Positions 51,674 through 61,061 of a stretch of DNA of 64,000 nt are shown here, piece after piece; positions within the stretch are counted from its first letter, which is position 1; the number at the start of each line of letters is the position of its first letter. The DNA lies in assembly GCF_001428525.1 (NCBI RefSeq), contig NZ_LMHW01000010.1, positions 947,853 to 1,011,852 on the forward strand, read 5' to 3'. Position numbers and translations under genes: made by a program. Source of the DNA: Flavobacterium sp. Root186. Its GTDB lineage: Bacteria > Bacteroidota > Bacteroidia > Flavobacteriales > Flavobacteriaceae. A model generated the notes under the pieces. The model had not been told where the DNA came from. It did not search any database and saw only the letters and a program-made list of their open reading frames with translations.

Positions 51674-54268
51674 TTAAAAGGTTGTATTGTTCAAAGCTTT
51701 GTCGATTCGTTGTATTAAATCGCGGTAATGATTCTGGGTCGATTGATCTCCGGTACTTCTTTTTGTTCTTAATAATTGAAGTACTTTACTCAATTCTCCT
51801 TTTTTGTCTGAAGTTACTTCTGTAACTCTTTTTAAGAAAGATTGATTGATGTTTCTTGCCATATGTTCATCATCTAAATAACTGCATAAATTCGGCATAT
51901 TTAAGGTCTGTAGAATTTCGATTGCTTTTTTAGGTTCTGTTTTTTCAAACAATTTATTTGTTGAAACAATCAAAATATCAACATAATTTTTTTGTGTCAT
52001 TCGCTCTAAAATGCTCAACGATTTGTTTTGAATAGTTCCTGCAAATACACTTTGATGTAATTTTTGGAATAAATCATTTACGGTAAAAACCTTTTCATTG
52101 GTTTTATTTCGCTGATACAATTCGTTTTCTGTCATTCGAAGCAAACGGTCATCATTCAATAAATCATACAAAATACCATATTGCATTCCTCTTGAAAGAG
52201 TATATGGAGTGTATTCATAAGGGCCTAGAGGTGAATTTTCTAATGGATTTGTTTTGTCTAAAATCTCATTAAAAAATAACCATTGCGGAATTGTAACTAC
52301 ATTTTTAACTATAAAATCGGCTGCTCTTTTCTGCATGGCTGCCGGTACCGGAATATAACTTTGTTTGTTGTCGCCATGAACTGTCGTATTAAGATAAATA
52401 CCTCCAATATTGCTCATGACATGAGAGTTATATGTTTGCCACTGCCCAATACTTCCTATATACAGTTTGCCGGTTTGATAGTATGAACGGTCTTTGTCGT
52501 AAGTCCAGTTTAAGATATTGTCTACAACACGTTTTAAGTTTTTTAAGCCATATTCGCTTGCTTTAACGGCGTCGTTTCCTAAATCTTCAGACTGTGAACG
52601 CGGATCAATTATACTTGCCTGCTGTTCTCCATAAAAATAAATGGGGTCATTTTGATGTTTTGTAATTAAGGCGTTTAGTTTTGCTGTTTCGTTTTCGTTA
52701 GGCGAGTACCATCTGTAACCCCATTCAATAGCATATTTATCGTATTCTCCAATTTTTGGAGTAATTACCGTGACACTATCTTCTGGCTGCGCAACGTAAT
52801 TATAACGGGCATAATCCATAATTGAAGGTGCAGTTCCGCCCATTTTTGCTGTAAATTCTTTAGAACGTAAAGACTCAACATCATAAGCAAAAGAAGAACC
52901 CATATTGTGTCTTAAACCAAAAGTGTGTCCAACTTCATGAGACGATACAAAACGAATTGCTTCTCCCATGTGTTCATCACTAAATACATTTCCTCTCGCT
53001 TTTGGGTCGATTGGCCCGGTTTGAATACGCATCCAGCTTTGAAGCGAAGTCATAACATTGTGCCACCAAATAATGTCGGCTTCAATAATTTCTCCGCTTC
53101 TTGGGTCAACAACCGAAGGGCCCATAGCATTGGATTTTGGTGATGCCGCATAGGTAATAACCGAATAACGTACATCATCAATGTCAAAGTCTAAATCTTG
53201 TTCAGTAGGTTCTTTTGCAATAATTGCATTTTTAAATCCCGCTCTTTCAAAAGCAACCTGCCAATCGTGTACGCCTTCAATAATATATTTTCTCCACTGT
53301 TTTGGGGTCGATGGATCAATATAATACACGATTGGTTTTTTAGGTTCTACTAATTCACCTTTCAAATATCGTTCTTCATCTTCTTTCTTTGGTTCTAAAC
53401 GCCAGCGGGTAATCAATTCTTTTTCAAGCATTGCCTGCTGTGCATCGGCAAAATACCAATGCTTTTCAGAGAAGAAACCAATTCGGTTATCAGAAAAACG
53501 AGGTTTCATTGGAGTTTTATCCAATAAAATAATATTACTTGTCACGCCAAGCGTAATCGGTAATGACGATACGCCATCGCTGAAAGAAGTTGTCAGCTGC
53601 GATTTTACTACAATATTTTTAGGGAAAGCTTTTAAACTTTCTATATATGATAAGTCAGATTTTACAGAACCTCCAATACCAATGTTGCTCAAAACATCAT
53701 TGAAGCTTTTTTGTTTTCCGTCAAAAATCTTGTTTACTTTAATAACTACAGCGCTCGAATCGTTGTTTTTAGTTTCAATATCGAAAACTTCAATAATAGA
53801 TTCTGAGAAATTATCAATTACAGATGCTGTAATGGCATCTTCTTTTGGTGAAGAAACTTTAGGAACATATGTTTTTATCCAAACTTTCTTTGCAATTGTA
53901 TCTTTATAAAAGGAAATAATTTTGTTTTCATAATTCATTCCTTTATTTAAACCAGCTTCGTTAATCTGAAAAGGAACTTGTGATAATTTGTTTACAACCA
54001 GAAATTCTCTTTTAAACAAACTATCCTGAATTTCAAAATAAACATCAGTTTTAACCTGAATGATATTGAACAGTCCTTTTTTTAATGTGCCCTTTTTTAT
54101 AAGGTCACTATATTTTTTTCCTTTTTTGGAATCAGTAGAATCTTTTACAACTTCAGTCTCTGTTTCTTTTTTCTTTTTCTTTTGCGAAAGAACTGTAACA
54201 GGAATGAATAATAATAAAATTAGTAAGCAAAGTAATTCTACATTATGTAGGAATGCCTTTTCCCTCAT
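51674..54268 (-). CDS. Secreted zinc-dependent metalloprotease (reprolysin-like, DUF5117/DUF4953 type)
   Basis: An 864-residue protein with an N-terminal signal or membrane segment (about 10-28). A DUF5117-like region (about 75-280) is followed by a metzincin domain with HEVGHTFGLRH (H444, E445, H448, H454) and the met-turn SIMDYARYNYV. The C-terminal half is of DUF4953 type. Lysine-rich KKKKK after the signal is unusual. Such proteases often sit beside SusCD pairs in Bacteroidota. Role inferred: cutting extracellular protein to peptides for the adjacent importer. Confidence 0.9.
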   Translation of the reverse strand: MREKAFLHNVELLCLLILLLFIPVTVLSQKKKKKETETEVVKDSTDSKKGKKYSDLIKKGTLKKGLFNIIQVKTDVYFEIQDSLFKREFLVVNKLSQVPFQINEAGLNKGMNYENKIISFYKDTIAKKVWIKTYVPKVSSPKEDAITASVIDNFSESIIEVFDIETKNNDSSAVVIKVNKIFDGKQKSFNDVLSNIGIGGSVKSDLSYIESLKAFPKNIVVKSQLTTSFSDGVSSLPITLGVTSNIILLDKTPMKPRFSDNRIGFFSEKHWYFADAQQAMLEKELITRWRLEPKKEDEERYLKGELVEPKKPIVYYIDPSTPKQWRKYIIEGVHDWQVAFERAGFKNAIIAKEPTEQDLDFDIDDVRYSVITYAASPKSNAMGPSVVDPRSGEIIEADIIWWHNVMTSLQSWMRIQTGPIDPKARGNVFSDEHMGEAIRFVSSHEVGHTFGLRHNMGSSFAYDVESLRSKEFTAKMGGTAPSIMDYARYNYVAQPEDSVTVITPKIGEYDKYAIEWGYRWYSPNENETAKLNALITKHQNDPIYFYGEQQASIIDPRSQSEDLGNDAVKASEYGLKNLKRVVDNILNWTYDKDRSYYQTGKLYIGSIGQWQTYNSHVMSNIGGIYLNTTVHGDNKQSYIPVPAAMQKRAADFIVKNVVTIPQWLFFNEILDKTNPLENSPLGPYEYTPYTLSRGMQYGILYDLLNDDRLLRMTENELYQRNKTNEKVFTVNDLFQKLHQSVFAGTIQNKSLSILERMTQKNYVDILIVSTNKLFEKTEPKKAIEILQTLNMPNLCSYLDDEHMARNINQSFLKRVTEVTSDKKGELSKVLQLLRTKRSTGDQSTQNHYRDLIQRIDKALNNTTF

Positions 54269-54297
54269 TTTGGTGTTAAGTTTAAGTTAATTTTCAT

Positions 54298-54335
54298 CGA
54301 AACTATTCGAATTTAGTTCAGAAAAAAAACAAAAC
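54298..54335 (-). promoter_or_regulatory. Candidate promoter of the protease-SusCD operon
   Basis: Read on the minus strand, TTTTG directly follows the proximal operator-like repeat, and TAGTTTCG (54298-54305), one mismatch from TAnnTTTG, lies about 24 bases further. The long spacer and imperfect -7 are what one expects of an activator-dependent promoter. Confidence 0.4.
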
Positions 54336-54367
54336 GGAGTGAATGGCTTTTTTTTAGGAGTGAATGG
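54336..54367 (-). promoter_or_regulatory. Candidate LytTR operator: two 11-bp direct repeats 21 bp apart
   Basis: GGAGTGAATGG occurs at 54336-54346 and again at 54357-54367 (minus-strand reading CCATTCACTCC). Copies are identical, in the same orientation, start-to-start distance 21 bp. The distal copy lies in the last codons of the kinase gene. LytTR regulators such as E. coli YpdB and BtsR bind direct repeats with about this spacing just upstream of the promoter. Confidence 0.65.
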
Positions 54368-55928
54368 ATATTAAAGGTAAAATACAAACGAAATTGCCGT
54401 CTTTTTCTGAGGTTTTTAAATTGGTTCTGGAGTAGAAAGTATAGATGCTCGAAAGGTATTTTAAACCAAAATTAGTGCTGGGTTCACTGTGAGCCTTTTT
54501 TTGGAGATTATTGCTGATAATTACCTGATCTTTTTGAATCAAGATTTCTGTTGTCAACGGATTTTCCTGCGTTGCCATATTATGCTTAATAGCATTTTCT
54601 ACCACAACCTGAAATGCCAGATACGGAATAAATTTTTCTAAAGCTTCTTCGTCTTCGATTTTTATCGAAAAGAACAATTCTTCCTTAAAACGGGTTTGCT
54701 GTAAAAAGATATATTTCTCAATAAACAGTAATTCATCTTTAAGTGAAACGACATTTTTTTCTGGCGGATCAATTAAATAACGATAAATACGAGAAAGATT
54801 CAATGTGAATTTCTGTGCCGTTTTTACATCGCTTCCCACTAACATATATAATGAGTTAAGCGAATTGAATAAAAAGTGGGGATTTATCTGCTCTTTTAAG
54901 TGCTGGAGTTGAATAAGTGCTTTTTCTTTTACGATTTTTTCGTTCTCAACCAGAAGTCGGTTTTTTTCTTTAATTGCAATTCCTTTTTCTCGGTACGCAC
55001 GTCTATTGGCATACGAGAATAAATAGAAAATCAGCAAAAGCATTATTGTTGTAATTGAATATATCCATGTTGAATATTTTTCAATTAACGCTGTATTTTC
55101 GTTAATAATATTTTTGGGGAAACTGACACATACAAACCAATGTGAATTTCTAAGGTCTAATTTTTTTGTAAATCGAACAACATCCAGTCCTAAATATTCA
55201 GACATGGTAACTCTTTTTACATAATCCTGCTTTTTAGGAAATATAGTGTCAATTGCACGGGTAGAAGAAACCTCATAAATATTTTTTCCTATAAAATTCA
55301 ATTCAGGATGATAAATACATCTTCCTGATTTATCAAATATAAAAGCATAATTGTTAGTCGATTTGATATTATCTATGCTGGAAAAATAATCAACAAGTTT
55401 TTTTAAGTTGATATCGTAACCATAACGAACAATCGTGTTTTTTGAAGTAAGTCTAAAATAAATTCTCCAGACCCATTCTTTTCCCTGCGGAATAATAACA
55501 CTGATGTGATCCTGATCTTTATTTTTTTGGATAAAATCTTCTGCATCTTTTTTTAGAACATCCGAAATAGAATCTGTTCCAAACTGAATTTTATTATCGT
55601 TTATCTGAAACCAATTATCGGCTACCAATAAATTGGTGTTTTGAACCGAAGTCAAAACATGTAAGTTAGAAGCCAGTTCTTCTGGTTTACTTATTTTTAA
55701 AACGTACTTTATTCTGTTTTCCTGTTCCAGAAATTTCGAGAATTCCTGCGAAAAAAATTCCTGCTTTTTAATAAAGTTACGCTGTGCTGACTCTTCATTC
55801 GCTTTTTCGGTAAGATCAGTAATCAAATTACTTAATATATATACAGAAGAAACAGTAATGACAATAGTGACGCCTATATAAATTAAAAAGGCACGTCGGG
55901 ATGTTATTTTTTTTAATCTAAATCTCAA
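54354..55928 (-). CDS. LytS-type sensor histidine kinase with extracytoplasmic sensor
   Basis: A 524-residue kinase. The first membrane helix is at about 13-33, followed by a 255-residue outside sensor with Cache-like segments (RYGYDINLKKLVDYFSSI, FIFDKSGRCIYHPELNFIGK). A second helix lies at about 289-308. The kinase core has INPHFLFNSLNSLY with phospho-acceptor H351 and the N box VVENAIKHN; the glycine box is reduced to NFGLKYL. It is the usual partner type of LytTR regulators. It begins 20 bases after the ABC transporter stop and ends 85 bases before the protease start. Confidence 0.93.
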   Translation of the reverse strand: MRFRLKKITSRRAFLIYIGVTIVITVSSVYILSNLITDLTEKANEESAQRNFIKKQEFFSQEFSKFLEQENRIKYVLKISKPEELASNLHVLTSVQNTNLLVADNWFQINDNKIQFGTDSISDVLKKDAEDFIQKNKDQDHISVIIPQGKEWVWRIYFRLTSKNTIVRYGYDINLKKLVDYFSSIDNIKSTNNYAFIFDKSGRCIYHPELNFIGKNIYEVSSTRAIDTIFPKKQDYVKRVTMSEYLGLDVVRFTKKLDLRNSHWFVCVSFPKNIINENTALIEKYSTWIYSITTIMLLLIFYLFSYANRRAYREKGIAIKEKNRLLVENEKIVKEKALIQLQHLKEQINPHFLFNSLNSLYMLVGSDVKTAQKFTLNLSRIYRYLIDPPEKNVVSLKDELLFIEKYIFLQQTRFKEELFFSIKIEDEEALEKFIPYLAFQVVVENAIKHNMATQENPLTTEILIQKDQVIISNNLQKKAHSEPSTNFGLKYLSSIYTFYSRTNLKTSEKDGNFVCILPLISIHS

Positions 55929-55948
55929 AAAGCATTTATAATTTAAGT

Positions 55949-57703
55949 CTAATTCGCAACCGAAAATTGAGAATCATATAAGTTTTTATAATAACCATCA
56001 GTTTTCATTAATAGTTCCTGATGCGTTCCTTGTTCCACAATTAAACCTTTATCCATAACCACAATTTTATCGGCATTTACAATTGTTGCCAATCGGTGTG
56101 CAATGATTATTGAAGTTCTTCCTTTTGTAATCGTTTCCGTCGCACGCTGAATCAATTCTTCAGAATAGGTATCAATAGATGAAGTCGCTTCATCTAAAAT
56201 CAAAATACTCGGATTACTCACATACGAACGTAAAAATGCAATTAACTGTCTTTGTCCAGACGAAAGCATTACACCACGTTCTTTAACATCAAAATCATAA
56301 TTATCAGGAAGACTCATAATAAAGTCATGTACACCGATTTTCTTTGCTGCATCTAAAACCTGTTCGCGGGTAATTTCAGGATTATGAAGTGTAATATTAT
56401 TGTAAATCGTATCGGCAAACAAAAAGACATCTTGTAGAACCACAGCAATTTGTTTTCGTAAAGAAGCCAAAGTATAGTCTTCGATATTTTGACCGTCAAT
56501 GCAAATCGTTCCACTGTTGATTTCATAAAAGCGATTCAGCAAATTGATAATAGTCGATTTCCCGGCTCCGGTTGAACCTACAATCGCAACAGTTTGTCCG
56601 GAATCAACAGATAAATCAATTCCTTTAATTACTTCTTCCTCCGGAATATAACTAAAACGAACTTGTTTAAATTCGATGCTTCCGTTAAAAACAGGAGCTT
56701 CAATTTTTCCTGTATCCTGAATATGATCTTCTGTATCGATAATATCAAATACACGATTAGCAGCAATCATTCCCAACTGCATCTCATTAAATTTATCTGC
56801 AATTTGTCTAAGCGGATTAAAAAGCATTCCAATAAACATGGTATATGAAAACAAATCTCCAAACGTGGTAAAATTATCTCCGTTTAAAATTTTGAATCCG
56901 CCAAAAACAACTACCAAACCTAAAGTAATCGACGAAATAATATCAGCAATAGGGAAGAAGATCGAGTTGTACAAAATGGTTTTAATCCACGCAACTCTAT
57001 GTTTGTCATTAATAACCCTGAAATTCTCGGCTTCGATTTTTTCACGGTTAAAAAGCTGAACGATTTTCATACCCGTAACGCGTTCCTGAACAAATGAATT
57101 CATATTGGCGATCTGTGTTCTCACTTCCTCAAAAGCAACCTGCATTTTGCGTTGAAAAATTCGGGTAATATAAACCAGAATTGGCATTGCAACGACAACG
57201 ATCCAGGTAAGTTTCCAGTTCATGTAAAACATGAATATCAAAACAACGAGCATTTTCATCAAATCACTTATAATCATAAACAATCCCTGACTGAAAATAC
57301 GGGCAATCGATTCAATATCCGAAACTGATCTGGTAACCAATTGCCCAACCGGAACCAAATCAAAATATTTCATTCTAAAACTTAAAATATGTTTGAAAAG
57401 TTTTGTTCGAATATCTTTTACAATATCCTGTCCAAGCCAGTTGGCCCAATAGACAAAGTAAAATTGAGAAAACACTTCCATCAAAAGAACGGCTCCCATT
57501 AAAATAATGTATAATAGTAAACCCGTTTTGTCGTGTGTCTTGATATAACCGTCGACCGTTTGCTTTAATAAGTAAGGTCTAAGTGCCGCAAAAATCGACA
57601 GCGAAACTGCAAAAATAATAACGCCGTAATAACGCCATTTATATGGTTTCGTATATTTTAAAATTCGTTTGAATAAACCGGTATCAAATGCTTTTGCTTT
57701 CAT
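55949..57703 (-). CDS. ABC transporter, fused permease and ATPase (exporter type)
   Basis: The 584-residue half-transporter has six membrane helices (about 20-310) followed by the ATPase. Walker A is GSTGAGKST, the signature is LSSGQRQLIAF, Walker B is ILILDEATSSID and the switch is AHRLATI. It has MsbA/multidrug-like architecture, acting as a homodimer or with an unlinked partner. Substrate unknown. It is the first gene before the kinase in the same direction, and could share its transcript without being part of the protease system. Confidence 0.93.
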   Translation of the reverse strand: MKAKAFDTGLFKRILKYTKPYKWRYYGVIIFAVSLSIFAALRPYLLKQTVDGYIKTHDKTGLLLYIILMGAVLLMEVFSQFYFVYWANWLGQDIVKDIRTKLFKHILSFRMKYFDLVPVGQLVTRSVSDIESIARIFSQGLFMIISDLMKMLVVLIFMFYMNWKLTWIVVVAMPILVYITRIFQRKMQVAFEEVRTQIANMNSFVQERVTGMKIVQLFNREKIEAENFRVINDKHRVAWIKTILYNSIFFPIADIISSITLGLVVVFGGFKILNGDNFTTFGDLFSYTMFIGMLFNPLRQIADKFNEMQLGMIAANRVFDIIDTEDHIQDTGKIEAPVFNGSIEFKQVRFSYIPEEEVIKGIDLSVDSGQTVAIVGSTGAGKSTIINLLNRFYEINSGTICIDGQNIEDYTLASLRKQIAVVLQDVFLFADTIYNNITLHNPEITREQVLDAAKKIGVHDFIMSLPDNYDFDVKERGVMLSSGQRQLIAFLRSYVSNPSILILDEATSSIDTYSEELIQRATETITKGRTSIIIAHRLATIVNADKIVVMDKGLIVEQGTHQELLMKTDGYYKNLYDSQFSVAN

Positions 57704-57710
57704 TTATTTT

Positions 57711-57787
57711 TTAAGCTTTAAGCTTTAGGCAATACGCTTTAGGCACAAAGTTTAAAGCTTATTGCCTAAAGCCTACAGCTTAAAGCT
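57711..57787. repeat. Inverted repeat of aagcttta/taggcaat words
   Basis: The left part iterates AAGCTTTAGGCAATA. The right part carries TATTGCCTAAAGCCTA and AGCTTAAAGCTATA as its complement. It fills the gap between truA (stop at 57786) and the ABC gene and probably ends the truA message. Confidence 0.75.
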
Positions 57788-58520
57788 ATAGATAGTCGTA
57801 ATAAATTTTGGTTAAATATAAACCATGCGCCGGAACTGAAAATCCGGCTTTTTCTCTGTTTTTGCTGGCAATAATATTCTCAAAATCAGCCAGCGTAATT
57901 TTGTGCAATCCTATATTAATCAAAGTTCCCACAATCGCCCGAACCATATTTCGTAAAAAACGATTTGCCGAAATTGTAAAAACGAGTTTGTTGTTTTCAT
58001 TTGTCCAATACGCCTCAAAAATCGTGCAGTCAAAAGTATTAACATCTGTATTCACCTTCGAAAAACACTGAAAATCGGTATGGTTTAATAAGATCTTCGC
58101 TGCTTCGTTCATTAAATCAATATCTAACTTTTGATTTACATACCAGCTCAATTCTTCTAAAAACGGATTTTTTACTGTATTGATATGATATTCGTACGTT
58201 CTTTTCGTAGCGTCAAATCGGCAATGCGCATCGTCATGAACGGGAATAAGATTATAAACCGCAATGTCTTTTGGTAAATACGAATTGAGTTTGTGTACCA
58301 AAACCGGAATGTCAATTACTTTTTCTAAATCAAAATGACCGTACATTTCCTCGGCATGAACACCTGTATCCGTTCTTCCGGCACCCATCACATTTATAGT
58401 AGAATTCAATAAAACCGAAAGTGCTTTATTTAAAGTTTCCTGAACTGATGAAGCGTTGGGCTGAAACTGCCAGCCATGATAATGGGTTCCGTTATAAGCA
58501 AAATGAATAAAATATCTCAC
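57786..58520 (-). CDS. truA: tRNA pseudouridine synthase A
   Basis: The 244-residue enzyme modifies U38-40 in tRNA anticodon arms. Motifs are AYNGTHYHGWQFQPN near the start, GAGRTDTGVHA with nucleophile D51, RTYEYHI, and FTISANRFLRNMVRAIVGTL. Length is normal. It is a single gene with word repeats on both sides. Confidence 0.93.
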   Translation of the reverse strand: MRYFIHFAYNGTHYHGWQFQPNASSVQETLNKALSVLLNSTINVMGAGRTDTGVHAEEMYGHFDLEKVIDIPVLVHKLNSYLPKDIAVYNLIPVHDDAHCRFDATKRTYEYHINTVKNPFLEELSWYVNQKLDIDLMNEAAKILLNHTDFQCFSKVNTDVNTFDCTIFEAYWTNENNKLVFTISANRFLRNMVRAIVGTLINIGLHKITLADFENIIASKNREKAGFSVPAHGLYLTKIYYDYL

Positions 58521-58521
58521 G

Positions 58522-58715
58522 GCAGAGGTTCAAAGGTTTTTTTAAAGGTACTGAGGTGCAAAGGTACAAAGGTTTTTTTTAAAAGCTGCTAAGGTTCTGA
58601 GCTGCTAAGATTCTAAGGTTTTTTATGAGTTTCAAAGGTGCAGAGTGACAAAGGTTCAAAGATTTTTTATTCTCAATTAATATGTAGAGATGCACAGTAC
58701 TGCGTCTAAAGTTTG
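58522..58715. repeat. Word-repeat tract, left of the SPFH gene (aaggt words plus GCACAGTACTGCGTCT)
   Basis: Iterated AAGGT(A/T)C words are followed by TGTAGAGATGCACAGTACTG and CGTCT. A mirror-ordered counterpart lies right of the SPFH gene at 61062-61203. The rest of the 522-base gap up to 59042 is AT-rich with one partial word copy (58790-58850); I see no gene. Confidence 0.65.
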
Positions 58716-59013
58716 ATTGGTAAATTGTATTTATATATAGGTATAATAATTTTCAATATAATTTAAAACCGATTAATACCCTTATAATAAATATCCAGAA
58801 AGAAAAACTTAGAACCTTAGCCTGTTAGAATCTCAAAACCTCCCCAAAAAACTGTTAACTCCCAAAATGCAAATCATAGTTTGCTCAGCTAAAAATCGTG
58901 TCAGAAATTGACAATTCCAACGATATAAGTTAAAGCGTTTTTTAACATTTTTGGGAAGAAATTTCCAAATGTTAATTTTAAAAATTTTTCATTTTAACAG
59001 TTCATATTTCTCC

Positions 59014-59021
59014 TATGTTTG
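59014..59021 (+). promoter_or_regulatory. Putative -7 element of the SPFH gene
   Basis: TATGTTTG fits TAnnTTTG 22 bases before the start codon. An upstream TTTG element is not clear. Confidence 0.5.
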
Positions 59022-59042
59022 TACAATTAAATATCAAAAACT

Positions 59043-60971
59043 ATGAATGAAATTACCTCTTATTGGTGGATACTTTTAATTGTATTTGCCATTCTTTTTT
59101 ACAAATTTATTTTACGTGTTTTCTTCGGAATGGTGATGGTTCCAGAAGATAAAATTGGTTTAGTAACCAAAAAATTCGTTTTGTTTGGCACGGACAAATC
59201 ATTACCAGACGGCCGAATCATCGCCACAAAAGGCGAGGCAGGTTATCAGGCAAAAACACTTGCTCCGGGTTTATACTGGGGAATGTGGATTTGGCAGTAT
59301 TCAATCGACATGACTAGTTTTACATTGATTCCGGAAGGAAAAATTGGACTGGTTTTAAGTAAGGATGGAAAAGAAATCCCAACCGGAAGAATCTTGGCCA
59401 GAAGAGTAGAAAGTGATAATTTTCAAGATGCAACAGCCTTTTTAGATAATGGAGGTCAAAAAGGACGTCAGACTGCTTTTATCACAACAGGTTCTTACCG
59501 TATTAATACATTTTTGTTTGAGATTGTTATTACAGATCAGATTAAAATTTTTGAAAACATGATTGGTATTGTAACCGCTCTGGACGGTGAACCAATTCCG
59601 CAGGGACAAATTGCGGGTAAATTTGTTAATGATCATAATAACTTTCAGGATTTTGATAAGTTTTTGGAGCAAGGCGGAAATCGTGGTTTACAGCCTCAGG
59701 TTATGTTAGCCGGTTCTTATTACATTAATACGTGGGGAGTTTTAATTGAGCAAAACCCAATGACAGATGTACCAATTGGTTATGTGGGAGTTGTGATCTC
59801 ATATATTGGAGAAGACGGACAAGATGTAACCGGAGATACTTTTAAACACGGAAATATTGTTTCAAAAGGGCAGCGTGGTGTTTGGATGGAGCCGCTTGGT
59901 CCAGGAAAATATGCGTTGAATAAATACACAACAAAATTAGAAGCAGTTCCAACAACGAACTTAGTTTTAAACTGGGCAAATGCACGAAGCGAATCGCATG
60001 ATTTAGATAAAAATCTTTCTACAATTACAGTTCGTTCAAAAGACGGTTTCCCATTCAATCTAGATGTTGCGCAGATTATCCACGTACCAGCAGCCGAAGC
60101 GCCAAAAGTAATTGCACGTTTTGGAAGCATGAACAATTTAGTTTCTCAGGTTTTAGAACCTACAATTGGTAACTATTTCAGAAACTCGGCTCAGGACAGC
60201 GATGTGATTTCGTTCTTGACAACCAGAAAAGAGCGTCAGGAATCGGCTAAAAATCATATTAAATTAGTACTTGATGAATACAATGTAAATGCAGTTGATA
60301 CTTTGATTGGAGATATCGTTCCGCCAGATTCATTAATGAAAACTTTAACCGACAGAAAACTGGCAGAAGAAGAACAAAAAACGTATCAAACCCAAAGAAT
60401 GGCACAAGAACAGCGCCAAGGAATGGAAAAAGAAACAGCAATTGCAGACATGCAGAAAGAAATTGTACGTGCTTCACAAAGTGTTGAAATCGCTCAGCGT
60501 ACTGCAGATGCTACAGTTAAGAAAGCAGAAGGAGATGCAACCAGTTTAAAACTGAATGTAAACGCAGAAGCAGAAGCTACAAAGATGCGCGCAAACGCAG
60601 AAGCCGAAGCAACAAAAGCAAGAGCAGGAGCACAGGCAGAAGCAACTAAATTAAATGCTAGTGCCGAAGCTGAAAGAATTTCGAAAACCGGTTTGGCCGA
60701 AGCTGAAAAAATTATGGCAATTGGTAAATCAACTGCGGAGGCATATCAGCTTCAGGTTACCGCAATGGGTGGAGATAACTTTACCCGATATAAAGTAACG
60801 GAAGAAATTGGTAAAGGAAATATCAAAGTAATTCCAGATGTTTTAATTTCGGGTAATGGAGGTTCTGATGGTTCTATCAGCGGTTTATTAGGATTAAAAT
60901 TAATGGAAATGATGGATACCAAAGACACTAAGGAATTGAAAGAAGGTAAAAATCAAAATCCTAAGAAATAA
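59043..60971 (+). CDS. Flotillin-like SPFH domain protein with N-terminal internal repeats
   Basis: A 642-residue protein. A membrane helix lies at about 8-30. Then four related units of about 50-65 residues occupy 37-86, 98-163, 171-236 and 245-299 (IGLV...DG..P.GRI...GSY.IN pattern). The SPFH/band-7 domain is at about 300-420, and a long Ala/Glu-rich coiled coil (AEAEATK and QAEATK repeats) runs to about 580. It is a membrane-organising scaffold of the flotillin group. It is monocistronic with its own terminator. Confidence 0.88.
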   Translation: MNEITSYWWILLIVFAILFYKFILRVFFGMVMVPEDKIGLVTKKFVLFGTDKSLPDGRIIATKGEAGYQAKTLAPGLYWGMWIWQYSIDMTSFTLIPEGKIGLVLSKDGKEIPTGRILARRVESDNFQDATAFLDNGGQKGRQTAFITTGSYRINTFLFEIVITDQIKIFENMIGIVTALDGEPIPQGQIAGKFVNDHNNFQDFDKFLEQGGNRGLQPQVMLAGSYYINTWGVLIEQNPMTDVPIGYVGVVISYIGEDGQDVTGDTFKHGNIVSKGQRGVWMEPLGPGKYALNKYTTKLEAVPTTNLVLNWANARSESHDLDKNLSTITVRSKDGFPFNLDVAQIIHVPAAEAPKVIARFGSMNNLVSQVLEPTIGNYFRNSAQDSDVISFLTTRKERQESAKNHIKLVLDEYNVNAVDTLIGDIVPPDSLMKTLTDRKLAEEEQKTYQTQRMAQEQRQGMEKETAIADMQKEIVRASQSVEIAQRTADATVKKAEGDATSLKLNVNAEAEATKMRANAEAEATKARAGAQAEATKLNASAEAERISKTGLAEAEKIMAIGKSTAEAYQLQVTAMGGDNFTRYKVTEEIGKGNIKVIPDVLISGNGGSDGSISGLLGLKLMEMMDTKDTKELKEGKNQNPKK

Positions 60972-60982
60972 TAACAATCCAT

Positions 60983-60999
60983 TAAACCTGGCAGGTTTA
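60983..60999. repeat. Short palindrome TAAACCTGGCAGGTTTA
   Basis: An 8-bp perfect stem around one G, located between the SPFH stop and its terminator. I remember similar AAACCTG/CAGGTTT palindromes as dispersed in Bacteroidota; not checked. Confidence 0.55.
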
Positions 61000-61010
61000 A
61001 CAACAAATAA

Positions 61011-61043
61011 AAAACCGATCTGTAAAGCAGATCGGTTTTTTTG
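61011..61043 (+). terminator. Intrinsic terminator of the SPFH gene
   Basis: AAAACCGATCTG and CAGATCGGTTTT form a 12-bp perfect stem with a TAAAG loop and a T run. Confidence 0.92.
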
Positions 61044-61061
61044 TATTTGGAAAGAAATGAA

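Noticed and set aside
54354..54367. Reading the second GGAGTGAATGG copy as chance coding sequence
   Set aside because: It does code for the last residues of the kinase, but an exact 11-base match 21 bp from another copy in the adjacent non-coding gap is unlikely by chance, so I kept it as an operator candidate.
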